Assembly (NCBI GenBank): GCA_025201765.1
Contig: MU623475.1
Span: 31,743 to 95,742, forward strand
DNA length: 64,000 nucleotides
Direction: 5' to 3'
DNA from: Daldinia sp. FL1419
Lineage: Eukaryota; Ascomycota; Sordariomycetes; Xylariales; Hypoxylaceae
The translations under genes and the position numbers were made by a program. Within the stretch, counting starts at the first letter, position 1, and every line of letters starts with the position of its first letter. Shown one piece after another: positions 12,704-26,101 of the stretch. A model generated the notes under the pieces. That model made no database searches, was not told the origin of the DNA, and saw only the letters and a program-made list of their open reading frames with translations.

Positions 12704-15700
12704 TCAACTCCTACCTGCAAGCCACACTCCGCCCTTTAAGCCTTCTGCGATACTCTCTCTTAGCCACCCCTCTCCGCTCCAATTCAACTCTTTCTTCTCA
12801 TTGCCATGATCCTGCGTGTCGTCTTCCTTCGCCCTCTCTTCTGTCTGTGTCTTTCTGGCTCGCCATTCGAACCATTCGAACAGCCCCTTTAACCCGAGCA
12901 GGTCGTCTCTATTTCCGCTAGCGATGGCATTCTCAAGCACTAACCGGGCATCGACTGCCGTAGCCGCGCTATTGCTCACATCTGGACCACCCACTCCGCG
13001 GTCGAGCACGATACCGCGTTCTGCGTGCGTGAGTTTACGCAAGCTCGGCACCGTATCAAATAGCCACTCGAGCGGTTGTGACGCCGTGTCTGCGGATAGA
13101 GGACCGCCCAGTCCGCCTTGACGCCCGAGCGCGAGCATAGTGGTCGCAAACGGACTGTCACTAACAGGCCGTCTTCGGAGGTACAGTGCTTGCGACTGCT
13201 TGAACGCCTCGGCGTATTCTGGGTGACCCTCAAAGTTTAACTCGAGGTTCCAAAAATCGGGAGATATGGTCCGGACTCTTTGTACGTCGCTGAGGGGGGG
13301 TAATAAGCACGGTGTCATGCGCACTTCTTCCTCTGTTGAGGTTTTTAAGAGGATGGCAATTGGGACGCTGACGGGCGCGTTCGTCGCCACGTCCTTTGTA
13401 ACAAGGCACCTAGGATCCGTGGCTAGTACCCAGAAATGTCGGAACGCTTGCAGGTGACTCTTATTGTCTTGTACCGAATCTGGAAAGACAGGGTAGAAAG
13501 CAACGAGCAGCGAAGCGATGGCCAAATTTGACGTGTTAAAAGTCTGCGTGCCACAACCAAGCGATAGCGCGCCCATAGCCATATGTGTCGCCATATGCGA
13601 CCCGTAAGTGGTGTCCGGGTCGTTGCGACCGTGGAGCGAGCGTAGGTAGCGGAGAACTTCGAGATCGCACGTGCCAGCCATAACAGTTGCGCATGAGAGC
13701 GCAACTACGTCAAGGCACATGCACGCAGTCACTTGTACGGTTCTTTCGTCAAAGTTGGCTTTCGGGCTGGGATGACGGCACTGACTATAATACCTACGAA
13801 TGTAAGAGAGTAAAAGGTCGCGGACTTTTAAATTTCCCGAGCCAGCAAATCGAAGCGCTATCGAGAAACAGAGACCGGCTAGAATCGTAAGGAAGGGTAA
13901 GTGTGTAGAATTGAGCGGGCCACGAGATGGGTGGTCCGGAGGGTGTTGTGGTGGTTGTAATCTGGAATGATACTGCCGCGGAAGATTCTTACGAACCCAA
14001 TCTTGTGTCGGCTCGATCTCTGACCATAGAATAAGATGTTTGGCAACGGTGCGTAGTAACAGGATGTCGGGGCGGATGTAGTCGAATTGTAAAGATGTGT
14101 GGGGCACGTCGATCTTCCTAGCTACTATGTGGTCTTCCGACTTCATATAGATTAGCGTTATAGCTACGACAGCGGCGGCGGTGGATCTGTCCAATATATG
14201 TACGTGTTCGGCCTTCTTGGTAGCCGAGGCAAGAGTCAGCAATTTCTCGGTGATGCGCATGTCGTGGAGCCCCTTCAAGTCGGTCCCTTTTCCTAAGTTA
14301 ATAAAACCAAGGGCGAATCCGGCGGCTAGTCGGTAGCATTCAGTACGCAATGGCTCTTCATCATCTTCGGATTCGATGTATTCAATTTCGGACATCATGA
14401 TCTCGCTCATTCGCCGATGTTGACTATTGCAGTAGAGCAAACCAATTCCCATAATACCCGTCGTCTGCGTCAGAGGGGATAGGTTCAGCTCAGCTGCTCC
14501 CCGGGGGAGCATTCTTGTGACGTGGACGGATAGTAGACGGGTAATGAGGGAGTCCATAGTCCCTATGTAAGATGCGGCCAGCCCTAATAGTAACCCAATA
14601 GACGTCATAGTATGCTTCGGAGTTAGATATTTAAAAGCAACCCATTTAGCCACACCCTTAAGATGTCCATTTAGACCTAGTGCTAAGAGAAATCCGGCGT
14701 GTCGGTTGCTTAGATCGTTGCCGGGTTTATTATAGAGAATCCACGACGTGTCTATCCCCTTTGCTTGTCGAGAAATGGACAATCCACCAGCAACGCCTGA
14801 ATGGAAGAAAGCCCACGCAATCCTCTCTTCTGTGAAGAGTGACTTATCAACTCCCACCGTCACGTTATTCGGCTGAACAGTGCAGTTCAGGACAAACCCA
14901 TTGATATGGAACTTCTGGGTTAAGAGAGGGAACCGGAGTCCGTAATTCATTAGACCGCGACCAGCTGGTATGGATAAAGTGTTATTAGCGAGCCTTGCGA
15001 CCATATCTTTTTGCTGTTCGAGGTAGTAGACTTCTGTCCATTCCGGTAGCGGATCTAGACGCATGATTCGCGGTTTCGTCGTATTTAGCATCATCTTGGT
15101 TTCGTCTAATCGTCGGTCATCCTTGAAGATAGCACGGATGACTGCTTGTTTATCGCTTTCCGCAATATCATCCGATGGAGCATCACTAAATTCCATCACG
15201 TTTTGACAGAGCGAATTGAAATCCCACGAAGCAACATGAGTCGGCGCCTAAGTAATGTTAATATGGTAAGTCGTGATGATTGATTAGGGGAACTCACAAG
15301 GACGCTAGTCGAACGGGGATGGAGATTCTTCGGCTGCGTTAATACTGAACCGACATCGCTCCTGTTGACCAAGTCTAGCATTCCTCTCGACCACTTGGAC
15401 GGAGGGGATGGCTGACATTGGGCGATTGCATCTTGGAGAGGAACAAGGACATGTTCTGGTAACGACTCCAAAATCATTGGCGTTATGCCACTTTGGTGCA
15501 TAGCTTCGACAAAGTCCGCTGGTGATCTTCTTCGAAGAGAGAGGGTTTTGAAGAGATCTTCGAACATTTTCGTACGAGGGATTACTGAATAAACTAGGTT
15601 CGATCTTATTGGGGGTACGGATACCGACGGGTTTGGCTGTGGTGACAAGTTCGTTCGGATCCAGTCAAAGACGTTCCAGTAGGCTGGCTCGGGGGGTTTC

Positions 15701-18624
15701 AGTGATACGGAAACGCTTATGAATCCGGGCTGCTGCTCAGGCCAATCTAACGGCATTTCGAGCTCGTAAGCATTTATCCATTCAAACCATTTTAAGAAAC
15801 GGGCCACTTGGAGCAGCACAGCCCGTAGGTTAATCGAACCAGGTGATAGCGTATGGTGAGACGCGATGTCTAATTTCTGTTCCTCTAGCAAAAGATGTAG
15901 CGCAAGGAATATGTCCTGAGCGTATCGTGTTCTAGTCAAGTAATCATGACTGGAAGAAGTCGGAAGATATCCTTCTGAACCACAAGCGGCATCTCCATTG
16001 CTGGAGGATAAATATGCCAAAGCGTACTTTGTATGAATTGTAGGGAAATCCGGGTTATCTCGCTCAGAACTGGGCCGGAACATGGAGAAGGAAGAATCAT
16101 CTTCTTCCATCATCCATTGCCATGCTTTGCTCTCGACCCAGGGCGGATGTGTTAATGATCCCGGTGTTTCGTACCTGTTCATCGCATCCCAATCGCCGAG
16201 ATCGATCTGCGCCCCGCTACTCGACCTTAAGTAACCTCTAGATCTTCTCCGGGGCGTATTGTCGGCTGGCAATGTAGCTTCGTCGACGTCAAGTGCCATA
16301 AATATCGAAAAGACTTGAATGACAACAGCCGACCATTCGATATCAGCAACCTCAGTATCTTGTTGTCGAAGCCATGCGATGATTTCCCACCAGTTAGAAA
16401 CTAATCTTTCCCCGGATGAAGTTGGAAGAGCCGTTCGCAAGGCCTTTAGTACTTTCAAGACCCGTGGAGATGTAGGATGGAGTTGAATACGTATTTGGTG
16501 ATGCTGCTGGGTCTCTTCGTCTAAAATGTCCACAACACCACGTAGTTTGGGATGCCGTAAGCCAGCAATCTCTCCAATGGCCGGTGTCACGGCCCTACTG
16601 ATACCAACGTCCCGGTTAACAAGGCTGCCGTGGTAATCGAGACTGCGTAGGTTTGCGAGCGATAATTTCGACGGAAGGTCCACGGACGTCATCTGCGTCC
16701 ACGGCGCTTGAATGCTTAGTTCGCGCTGACCTTCCGTAGATTGCGATAATACCAGGATCATGGAAAGCTCACCGTCCACAATCTTGCATGAATCTATGAC
16801 ATTTTGTGCCTTTCTAAGTTGCCCAAACGTCACAACCGTCCGATCGGGCCCAGGGGACGGTACCGAGCTGGAGCCACCCGGTTGTAGGTGAAGGGTGAGC
16901 AGCTGCAGGCGTTTCTCCATCGGGTCTTGAATTCCGATCAGGACCTGCTGGCGATTGTGACCGTCATCCGTAGATTCTGGCCCGATAAGACAAAACACCT
17001 TGCATTGCGTTCTAGCTGGCTGTTTAGAGAGTGAGTATCGGACATTGCTATTGTCGATAGGAATGCTATGAATTTTGGTAAACAATATCTCCTGGGCAAG
17101 GCCTTCGAATTCACGGTCTTCTATTCCCATGCTATGGAAGCCTTCAAAATCCCCACCAGCACGTAGCTCCTCTAACAAAGTATCGACCGGTGCTTCCAGA
17201 AGAGTGTTAACCCCGTGATTTGTAGTCCCCGTAAAACTAGGACCGGAAAATACTCCGCTCGCTCGACTTCGGCTACCGTGGGAAGCATCTCTTCTCGTAT
17301 TGGGATGGTTAGAAATTTGGGCCTGCTCGGAAAATGCTGTTCTGTCTTGCGAGGCAGAGAGATCGGCTCTGGCGAGCATAGAGCTTACGCGACGAGAAGT
17401 ACGACGGGTCACGCCGGATTCCTTCTCTATGCCTAGTGATGATTCTAGGTTCTGTAAGGTTTTATCGTTTTTCTCGATCCTCTCGCTCTTGCGTGTCTTC
17501 TTTCCAGGCAGCGGCGCACCAAAACTCTCCCTAAAGGTCGGGTGCAACGGCGTTGTGGCGCCGCTAGGTAAACCAGGCTGCATCGAGCTACGCCGTCGAT
17601 CCGGTTTTGTTTTTGTGGACTTTCGCCCATTAACAAAAGGGTCTCCATTGGAGATATAGGTAAGTTTCCAGACGGTATACATGCAGGTTTCTCTGTTAAC
17701 GGTCACCGCAAGAACTAATTTCCCCTTGCCTTTCTTATAGGCTTGGTTATGTGATATCTCTTCTATGTGAACTATTTCTTCTGCTCTATCAAGAAAATTG
17801 GGAGATTTTTCAGAACTCGGGCGGCTCTTGCGCTTAACAGATTTATCTGTCTGCGTGACAACTAACCCAAGCTCTAGCAGGGGGTCGGTGATAGCGACCA
17901 GACGAGGCCATTGGGAATCACTTTTGGCTTCTGGAATGTCCCACAGGTTGTCAAGGTTGGCATTTAACCTAAGAGGAAGTGCCTTTGGCTTGCCGAGAGT
18001 CTCGGTCGTGAAGGTACTTAGTTGAGAAGATCGTATAGATGCCGGAGAGAGCTGATTTGAAATAAAAGAATTATGCGGAACTCGAGGAAATTTAAGACTC
18101 GCAGCTAGGTTAGTATCGGTTCGTTGCCGCCGTTGAACTATGACGCCCTGAGGAGCTGCACAGGCGGACTCGACTTCGAATGGCATATGCACAACGTGAC
18201 TGGTCCCGTCGAGAAAATAAACGTGGGCTTGAGTCTTAAGAAAGACAACCAAAGCTTTTGATAGCGATCTTCCATTTTTGCTGGTGTTAGTGTCGGACTG
18301 AAAACGAACACGCTTCTCTCCCGGCTTGTCATCTTGACTCTCTTCTGTAATTTCGGAATTTGGAAAATATGTTAAGAGAGCCTGAATGATGGGCTCGTTT
18401 TCCAGCTTGAAACCAAAGCATTTGCGAAAAATGCAACCTCTCGACCATACGACAGAATCCTTAGTAACTAAAAGCTCATCTTCTCCTTCTTCGTTACCGA
18501 GATGGTCAATGGTGATACTCCAATCATAAGAGGAAGAAGATGGGTTTTCCGGCAGTAATTGTTCTTGGATAGCATATTGAAGTGCGGTAGGCTCGTGCAG
18601 CCCGAGCGATGTTACCGAAGCCAT
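12704..18624 (-). CDS. APC1: Anaphase-promoting complex subunit 1 (BimE/Cut4 family)
   Basis: This is the largest scaffold subunit of the APC/C ubiquitin ligase, which drives cyclin and securin destruction in mitosis. It has two exons, 18624-15298 and 15247-12704. They are separated by a 50-bp intron (donor GTGAGT, acceptor TTAG) at phase 0, giving 1956 residues, normal for fungal APC1. The N-terminal half (about residues 1-700) fits the APC1 beta-propeller region, with an inserted low-complexity basic linker (about 300-430). The C-terminal half contains the proteasome/cyclosome (PC) repeat region, with GLLLGLAASYIG near residue 1335, GIMGIGLLYC about 50 residues later and LAAGFALGFINLG after that. 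The C-terminal part also has the conserved H(M)ALGxLxLGxG-like turn (MAMGALSLGCGTQTF). Both frames join without loss across the intron (...TSVL/APTHVASWDF...). It shares a promoter region with VPS41 on the opposite strand. Confidence 0.94.
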
Positions 18625-19393
18625 ATCAAGTACGTTGAATCCATGAAGACAGCTCTAAACTGTCTTGGTCTTCCTGGTTAAGAAGCCAAGCAGAGGGTTA
18701 GATTAGGTACGTCGAGCCCATCCCCTGTCGGCTGAGATTTTGCAAATGTGTGATTTTTATGAGAGGCGGTTTCTTCAGAATTAACGTATATAAAAACCGA
18801 GAAGCGCGGTATGAAAAGGGAACTACACGCGACAAAGCTAAGTTAGGTTACTTTTAGTTATCGTAATTGGCGATTTGGGGACTGAATTATTGGAGGGGTT
18901 CAGGGAACTATAGTGATTGGACAGAATTTTTAGCGGGTCATTTAGGTCTTGCAGGTACCGATGTGAAACGCTGCATGACTCGGAAGCTTCTGAGCTTGGT
19001 CCCCGGTTGCTATGTAGCTGACGTAGCTTTCTGCATTGAGATAGCTTGTCTTACCTAACGCAGGTGCTGTCCCAATGATTGCTTGCTACGTAAGGTTAGG
19101 TACTCAGGTACCTAAAGCCGATCTATCGGTTATCGTCGACTCTAGGTTATAACCTAGGAGGTACCTAACCTAGCTTATAGTGCGGTTGCTTCGTAGCTCT
19201 CCTACCTTTATCACCTACAATCAATAAGTTGCGATTTTGCGGCGTCAGTTAGGTTCACGCATACCTAACCCACAAGTGTCAAAGATTACATGTATACTTC
19301 TATTTTCAACTTACCTCCACTTGTCTCATTGTATATCTACCTAATTTTACCTACTTGGCCCCTAATGTCAACGCCTTGGATTGATCGCCTGTC
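18625..19393. promoter_or_regulatory. Divergent promoter region between APC1 and VPS41
   Basis: These 769 bp separate the start codons of two divergent genes and have no coding exon. CTAGGTA-type words cluster here, including CCTAGGAGGTACC at about 19155-19167 and GGTACTCAGGTACC at about 19098-19111. I cannot place the transcription start sites. Confidence 0.55.
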
Positions 19394-22300
19394 ATGACAG
19401 AACCACAGCCCAGCTTGGGCGACAACGATGCCGATATTGCCAATAGTATCACCAGTCACGACGACGCTGCAATAGAGACCGATATCCATAAACAATCCGA
19501 TAAATTAGAACACGAGAAAGATTCCGATTTACCTGAGGCTAGTCATTCCGAAGAGAACAAAGGCGCAATAACAGATATAAAGGATACCACTGAGGATGAC
19601 GGCGAAGCTGATGATAATGAGGACGATGAAGCCGAGGACGAAGATGACGATGAAGAAGATGACGATGAAGAAGAAGAGGGGGATGGTGACGATGGCGAGG
19701 ACGAAGAGGAAGCTGAAGAGGAAGATGAAGAGGATGAAGACGAGGAGCCAAAACTAAAATATACCTGCTTGACAAAACACATGGGCGCCGTCTATAGGAA
19801 CGGCGACGCTACTAGCACATTTCTCGTCGCGGGAGACAAAATGATAGTTGGAACACATAACGGAACGATCGTGAGTAGATCTTACGGTAGTAACTTTATA
19901 GGCGGTTGACACTGAAGCGCATGAATAGCACATTATCCAACTACCGGATTTCCAACCTTTACACAAATACCAAGCTCATACCGCCTCCGTTACGAGTATC
20001 TCGATATCCCCATACCCGCCTCCCTCCATCCCCGCAGTACTCAAGCCCGAAGCCGTTAATAGGGTCGTGTCGCAAACACTCAACCGGCCCTCTTCTAAGC
20101 AATCAGATTCCCCTCCAGGCAGCAAGCGGAGATCGCGCGAGATACCGCAGGTCCCCAATGTCCCCTCGAATAATATATATATCGCCTCTTCTTCTATGGA
20201 TGGGAATGTTTGCGTCCAATCTCTTATCGAGCATCGAGATGTACAGCTTAGAAATTTCGCGCGACCGCTTCAAGCCGTCGCATTGTCGCCCGATTTTAAG
20301 AATGATAGAACATACTTGTCTGGCGGCCCCGCTGGTAATCTAGTCCTTACAGTAGGAGCGCCTCAAGGGCGAAGCACGTCGTCGACTACGGGAACTGCTG
20401 CTGCTGCCGCATCCGGCTGGCTTGGTAGTATTGGGATAGGCGCAAATACGGGGAAGGATACAGTACTTCATTCGGGCGAGGGGATCATCAGCACGATCAA
20501 ATGGTCCTTGTCAGGCAGATATGTGGCCTGGTCAAACGAGCACGGCGTCAAGGTGATGCGGACGAAACTCCACCTAGATAGTGCAGACATCGAGGATGCC
20601 TGGAAGAGGGTAGGTCATATCGATAGACCTCAAACTAACGAATGGGAAGAAATGGCTGGCGTTTGGAAAGCAAGGGTAGAATGGATCGATGACCAGGCGA
20701 TTGCGACAGATGAGGCGGATAAGGGAAGTGATGCGACGGGTGCTTTATCGCCTGCTGCCGTTAAGTTAAGCCAGCAAGCTCAAAGACATGATAAGAGCAT
20801 TGAACGGCTACTCGTAGGATGGGGAGGTACAATATGGATCACTCACATCCACCCAGGAGGCGTCGGCGTAGGAAAGAATGCGGGGGAAAGGTCTATCGGG
20901 AGGGCTGAAATCGTGAAGATGTACGTATGCCTATTCGGATTTCTACGGTTTATGCTAACATTCTCAGACTTCGTATGGATTGCATTATATCCGGCATCTC
21001 GTTATATACACAAACTTTGCTTTTAGTTCTTGCATACTGTAAGCCGGAGGAAGAAGACGAAGAGCCTAATAGACGGTCAAGTAGAAGCGAACCGTCTGGT
21101 GGAATAAGACGCCGTCACAATGCCCGACCCCCCGAGTTACGATTAATAGACCTCACGACCCAAACCGAAGTTAACAATCTAGATAGCCTTAACATCAGTC
21201 GGTATGAGCGGCTTTCTTCCAATGATTATCATTTGGGCGTATTGCCCGCCAGCAAAGCTGCTTCTGTTGTGGCTTCTCGAGGAACCTTGGAGACGTTAGC
21301 TGGTCTTGGTACCGATATGTGGAACGCCGCAATCAATCCGAGGTCTTTGTTCAGTTCTGGCGCGAGCATTATAAGTAGGGATAGCAATGATGCTACATCG
21401 AGTCCCAGAACTGGTAATATCGGTGGAAGCGTTCGTACCAGTTTCCAGCCCGCGTCGCGGACAGTGGATCCTAACCTCATCAAACCCGGAGCTAAGATAT
21501 TCATTCATAGTCCATACGACTGCATTCTTTCCGTGGAAAGAGATCTTGGAGATCATCTGGAATGGCTCCGAGAGCGCAAAAGGTATCAGGATGCTTGGGA
21601 GCTGTTGGACAACCACCCGGAAATTATGAATGCCCCCAACGAGAATCTCCCAGAACTTTCCCCATCGAGTCCCGATCGGAGGCCTTCGACTACAGATGAC
21701 TTTTACGAAGAAACGTCATCTCTCGTTGATGAGAACGTGAGATTTATGTACTCATCAGCGGAAAAAGAGAAACGAGAAATCGGCGAGCTTTGGATGCAGG
21801 AGTTGGTGAAGGATGGAGATTGGACCGGTGCTGCTCGGGTTGCGTCAAGAGTGATCAATACTCACGACCAATGGGAAAAGTGGATATATGCTTTCGCCGG
21901 GCAAGATAAATTCGACGACATCGTCGATTATATGCCATCGGAACCATTACGTCCACCGATACCAAAGACAGTATATGAAATTATGTTAGGTCATTACCTT
22001 CAAACTGACAAACCCCGGTTTAAGGAACTACTGGACCGATGGGGGACGGAGCTCTTTGGCGTCCACGCGATTACCGTTACACTAGAAAATCTGCTCAGAT
22101 TCCGCGACGTGAGAGAAGACAGTATCGAAGACGGCGAAAGGGGACGTGATTGGCGAATTGTGACAGAAAGCTTAGCCAGACTTCACGAGGTGGATGGACG
22201 GTACCGAGAAGCCCTAAAGGGCTACATTAAGCTTCAAGATGCAGACTCAGCCATGCGTCTAATAAGAGATAACCACCTTGCTGAGGCTGTCATCGATGAC

Positions 22301-23584
22301 GTACCGAGCTTCATCGCGCTTAGAGTACCAGAAGCAGAATTAAGTCGGATGAGCATCCCCGAGCTGGAAGAGGCTACTTCGGAAGCTATGACGTTACTTG
22401 TGGATGAAGCAGCCCGGGGTCTCATCAAACCCGAGGTCGTGGTCGAGCAATTGGAAGCAAGGGATCTAAATCTTTACCTCTATTTCTACTTCCGCGGCCT
22501 TTGGCGAGAGTACCGAGAGCGGCCCGTTGACGAAAGCATTTCTCTAGTCGACAGTTTTGCAGATCTAGCCGTTCATATTTTTGTGATCTATGACCGTGAG
22601 CTCTTGATGGATTTCTTGAAAGTATCCACCTCCTACAAATTTGAGAAGGCGGTAGAGGAATGCGAACAAGCCAACTTCATACCCGAACTTGTTTATCTTT
22701 ATTCCAAGACGGGAGAGATGAAACGGGCGTTATATCTCATTATCGATCGCCTAGGGGATGTATCTCAGGCTATAAGTTTTGCAAAGGAACAGGACGATCC
22801 TGACTTGTGGGAGGATCTCCTCGATTACAGTATGGACAAGCCACGTTTCATCCGCGCGCTGCTCGAGGAGGTCGGTACAGCCATCGACCCAATAACCTTG
22901 GTCCGCCGCATTCCCGAGGGGCTTGAAATCCCAGGCCTCCGAGAAGGCTTAAAACATATTATGAAGGAACACGAAATTCAATATAGCATATCATCTGGTG
23001 TGGCGCGCGTCCTTAGATCTGAGGTAGCCGCCGCTCAGAATCAACTCCGTAGCGGACAAAGAAGAGGCATCAAATTCGAAGTGCTGGCCCATGCGGAAGA
23101 TCACGTCGATGTTGAAGTCAAAGACGCATCTATCCCACCAGCAACGACAAAACAATCGTCCCCAACTGCGACGCCACGTACAGGTGGGACCGGGACCGGG
23201 ACTCCCAGCGAAGTGGCGGATACTACCACGTTAACGGATCACAATCCTACGGGTAAGCAACAGCAGCCGGGGCACGATCACCGGATGTTGAAGCCAGGTC
23301 ATTGCGCAGGATGTCTAGAGCCTTTCACGGAGTGGGAGGTAGAAACACTTGTAGGATTTGCGTGCGGTCACATATATCACATCACACACCTCCTAGAGGC
23401 CCTGCACCCAGGCCAAGACGCAGACCCCAGCGTAGTTGGAAATAACGACGAGGATCGAACAAGGGGAGGTCGGTTCGTGGGCAGTAAAGTCACGCACGCG
23501 CGGTTGTTAAGAGACCGCATCGAGGGTGGCTGCCCGGTATGTAGGAATAAGAGGGAAGTTGTCGAAGGTGGCCACGGTTGGTAA
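19394..23584 (+). CDS. VPS41: Vacuolar protein sorting protein 41 (HOPS subunit)
   Basis: This is the HOPS tethering-complex subunit that binds Rab7/Ypt7 and AP-3 vesicles for fusion with the vacuole. The exons are 19394-19870, 19929-20920 and 20968-23584; the introns (58 and 47 bp) begin GTGAGT and GTACGT and end TAG and CAG. The product is 1361 residues. Residues of roughly 65-120 form an uninterrupted Asp/Glu tract, as in other filamentous fungi. A WD40 beta-propeller follows (THNGTIHIIQLPDFQPLHKY, SSSMDGNVCV, IKWSLSGRYVAWSN), then a long alpha-solenoid with a clathrin-heavy-chain repeat. At the end is a RING-H2 domain with ligands C1269, C1272, C1289, H1291, H1294, C1345 and C1348. The exon 2/3 join gives KILRMDCIISGISLYT, a conserved VPS41 segment. 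A loop between the last RING ligand pairs (about 1298-1340) is unusually long. Identification is secure. Confidence 0.94.
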
Positions 23585-24052
23585 TGAATAACAATCATTA
23601 GCCAACCTTTTCCGTTCAATTCTAGCTAGACCCTGCATAGTTTGGAGTTTGGAGTGCATGACAGATATGATTATTAGGAGGGTTCGATATGAGACGAGTC
23701 CAAGGTTGAAAGCTATTATAGTCGCCAAGATTATTCGGTCTAGGCAGATGGCGACGACGCGACTTACATACAAATGGGACCAGAACCATTCAATTTTAAG
23801 ACTTACAAATAAATCCAAGGCTACTCGGCTAGGGTTGGAAGCGAATATAAAAGATGGATGCAAGGTCTATTGCATACCTGGGTAGGTACCTACCTATATA
23901 TATATACATTATTTATATCCAGCAAAGTCACGTGCAACTTATACGAGCGGATAAGTTAAATCGAATATATAATTTCATTACATAAATCCCTAATAGTAAC
24001 ACTAATAAGTAAACCCAAGCGTCGTTACTCCTCTCCGTCTTAAATTTTCGAT
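23585..24052. other. Intergenic region between VPS41 and the N-acetyltransferase
   Basis: This is 468 bp with no gene. It contains a perfect 14-bp palindrome GGTAGGTACCTACC at 23881-23894, followed by a (TA)n stretch. It probably holds the VPS41 3' end and the promoter of the downstream gene. Confidence 0.5.
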
Positions 24053-25051
24053 ATGGGAGACCGTCCAAGATACAGCGACGACCAACTTGAACAATATTTC
24101 GATCGTATCGCGCTTCCCAAGCAAAATCGACTATATTCGATACGATCAGCTTCAGATGATGTCAAGCTGAACTACCTGGCCCTCCTTAATAAGCACAATA
24201 TAGTGCGAATCCCGTTTGAGAATCTAACCCAGCATTATTCGTGGCATAGAACCGTCAATGTCCGACCTCATCACTTATTCAATAAGATCGTGCCCCCGCC
24301 AAGCCGCCGTGGCGGGTACTGTATGGAGGCCAACTCTTTGTTTCACACCGTACTACTGAGTCTCGGGTTCCAGGTCTACATGGCTGGTGCCCGGGTCTAT
24401 AGCAAGGATGTCGAAAAGTATGGAGGTTTCTCGCATTGTGTGAATATCGTCATCATCGGCCAAGAGCGGTACATGGTCGACGTGGGTTTCGGCGCTAACG
24501 GTCCTACCCATCCGGCGCCTCTCCGACATGATGACCCGCGGCCGCATATTGAGGGCACGGACGCGCTGATGCGATTCGTTCGCGAACCTATACCGCAGCA
24601 AGTTGACCAAGGGCAGAAAATATGGATCTATCAGCATCAGATTAGCGCGGATACCGAATGGGTGCCGATGTACTGCTTCGTGGACATTGAATTCTTGCTC
24701 GAAGACATCCGCGGGATGAACCTAAGCCCGTGGAAGGATCCGAGCTCATGGTTTACTCGGAAGATTGTATCGTCGCGATTCACGACCGATGCGGAGGGTG
24801 ATGCGGGCGAGCCCTCTTTTATGAGCGATAAAGCGGTAGCGGAGGGTAAGATCGACGGCGCGCTGATATTATTCCAGGATACGCTTAAGTGGCGGCGCGA
24901 GGGGCAGACGGTGCAGATAGCGAAATTTGAGACGGAGGAACAGAGATTGGATGCTCTAAAGAAGTACTTTGGTATCGAGTTTGATGAGGAGGATCGTCTG
25001 GCTATTCGCGGTACTACAAGTGAAATCAAGCAGGATGGCTTTGCTCTATAG
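24053..25051 (+). CDS. Arylamine N-acetyltransferase
   Basis: This cytosolic enzyme transfers acyl groups from CoA thioesters to arylamines and hydrazines. In some plant-associated fungi, such as Fusarium, family members detoxify benzoxazolinone-derived aminophenols. The gene is a single exon of 332 residues starting at ATG 24053. The catalytic triad is intact: C90 in RRGGYCMEAN, H128 in GGFSHCVNIV and D143 in MVDVGFGANGP. The N-terminal motif LNKHNIVRIPFENL is also typical of the family. The C-terminal third (ALILFQDTLKWRREGQTV, then KYFGIEFDEEDRL) matches the fungal form of the family. The substrate cannot be read from the sequence. Confidence 0.92.
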   Translation: MGDRPRYSDDQLEQYFDRIALPKQNRLYSIRSASDDVKLNYLALLNKHNIVRIPFENLTQHYSWHRTVNVRPHHLFNKIVPPPSRRGGYCMEANSLFHTVLLSLGFQVYMAGARVYSKDVEKYGGFSHCVNIVIIGQERYMVDVGFGANGPTHPAPLRHDDPRPHIEGTDALMRFVREPIPQQVDQGQKIWIYQHQISADTEWVPMYCFVDIEFLLEDIRGMNLSPWKDPSSWFTRKIVSSRFTTDAEGDAGEPSFMSDKAVAEGKIDGALILFQDTLKWRREGQTVQIAKFETEEQRLDALKKYFGIEFDEEDRLAIRGTTSEIKQDGFAL

Positions 25052-26101
25052 AAACGGATAGACTACGACATAAAGCAGCGAAACTAGATTCTCTGTATGT
25101 CCGTCTACACGGCATGTATTATTTCCACTTCTAGTGACAATTATTAATGACACCGACCTATAAGCCACTAATAAATATCCATTCTTGAATTAGATGCTGT
25201 TAAAGAATCAGCATATAACTCATATTCCCCAACATGATTCAGCGAACTATTTCCAACCACCCATTCAGAATATTTTTTATTGCAATTGTTTTTAATACAT
25301 ATCTAGCTCTGATAATATTACCTATGGTCTAGTCTAATCTCTTCTTCTAGTCTTAGGCTTTATAACTACCTATATTGTTCAGCTGATCTATTTCTATAAA
25401 GCCAGAGCTCTTGACAGAATCAACAAAGTCCCAGCTCTATCGATGCCGTTTAAGTACGTTTGAAGGAGATAGGGGTAGAAAGCGGAGCTTAGCATATGAA
25501 GTTTTGAGTGCCGGTCAAAGATTTTGCCCTATCCTCCGTGATATTTTTGAAAAGGTACTTATCCTACGATACGCTATAAAGTATATAAAATAAGATAAAG
25601 TAATTGAAATATTCGAGAAATAAGTGAGAGGTAGATTTGGATGGAAGTATATTAAATCTATCCCGAATCTACCCCTATTCCCCGAATTAAAGCGCAGTGG
25701 TATACGCGAGCAGCAGTGATAGGTTGCCTAAATACTTTCAACTGCACTGAGTCGATGGTGTAAAAACTACCTAGGTATCTAGGTATGTATAATACCTAGG
25801 TATGTATAAAGGACCAGTATAGTTCTCCCGTTTCCTCGATCGATGGACTGGTGCTTAGGAGGGTCCACCACCCTACAAACCAAAATTTATTTGTTAGGGT
25901 AGGGATGTTCGAGATGTGGAAATTTCTTAGGGGCTATATGATTGATATGATCATGTCGTCGATCACGGAGGACACGGGCTGGAAATGGATAGTGCATGAA
26001 AGATTCGAAGGGGAAGCTATAAACTTGGAAGACCTCAAGATCGCTGATTTAGTTCGCACAGTTACCATTATATAATATACATTCTGGGATCCCCTTATAT
26101 A
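25052..26101. other. AT-rich intergenic region
   Basis: This is about 1 kb between the N-acetyltransferase (+) and LITAF-like (-) 3' ends. Short frames at 25411-25593 and 25851-26075 show no coding character. A repeat of CTAGGTA words lies at 25766-25810 and is listed separately. Confidence 0.5.
25766..25810. repeat. Direct repeat of CTAGGTATGTATA-type units
   Basis: The unit CTAGGTATGTATAA is present twice, 19 bp apart in phase, with a further ACCTAGGTAT copy in front. The words are themselves palindromic around CTAG. This is the densest local cluster of the CTAGGTA motif that is dispersed between genes in this window. Confidence 0.6.

Noticed and set aside
19539..19782. Minus-strand Ser-rich and His/Arg-rich frames opposite the VPS41 acidic tract
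   Set aside because: They are antisense shadows of the GAN/GAT codon run that encodes the Asp/Glu tract.
20067..21026. VPS41 middle exon ending with a KLCF tail
   Set aside because: Reading through the GTACGT donor at 20921; splicing to 20968 restores the conserved KILRMDCIISGISLYT segment.
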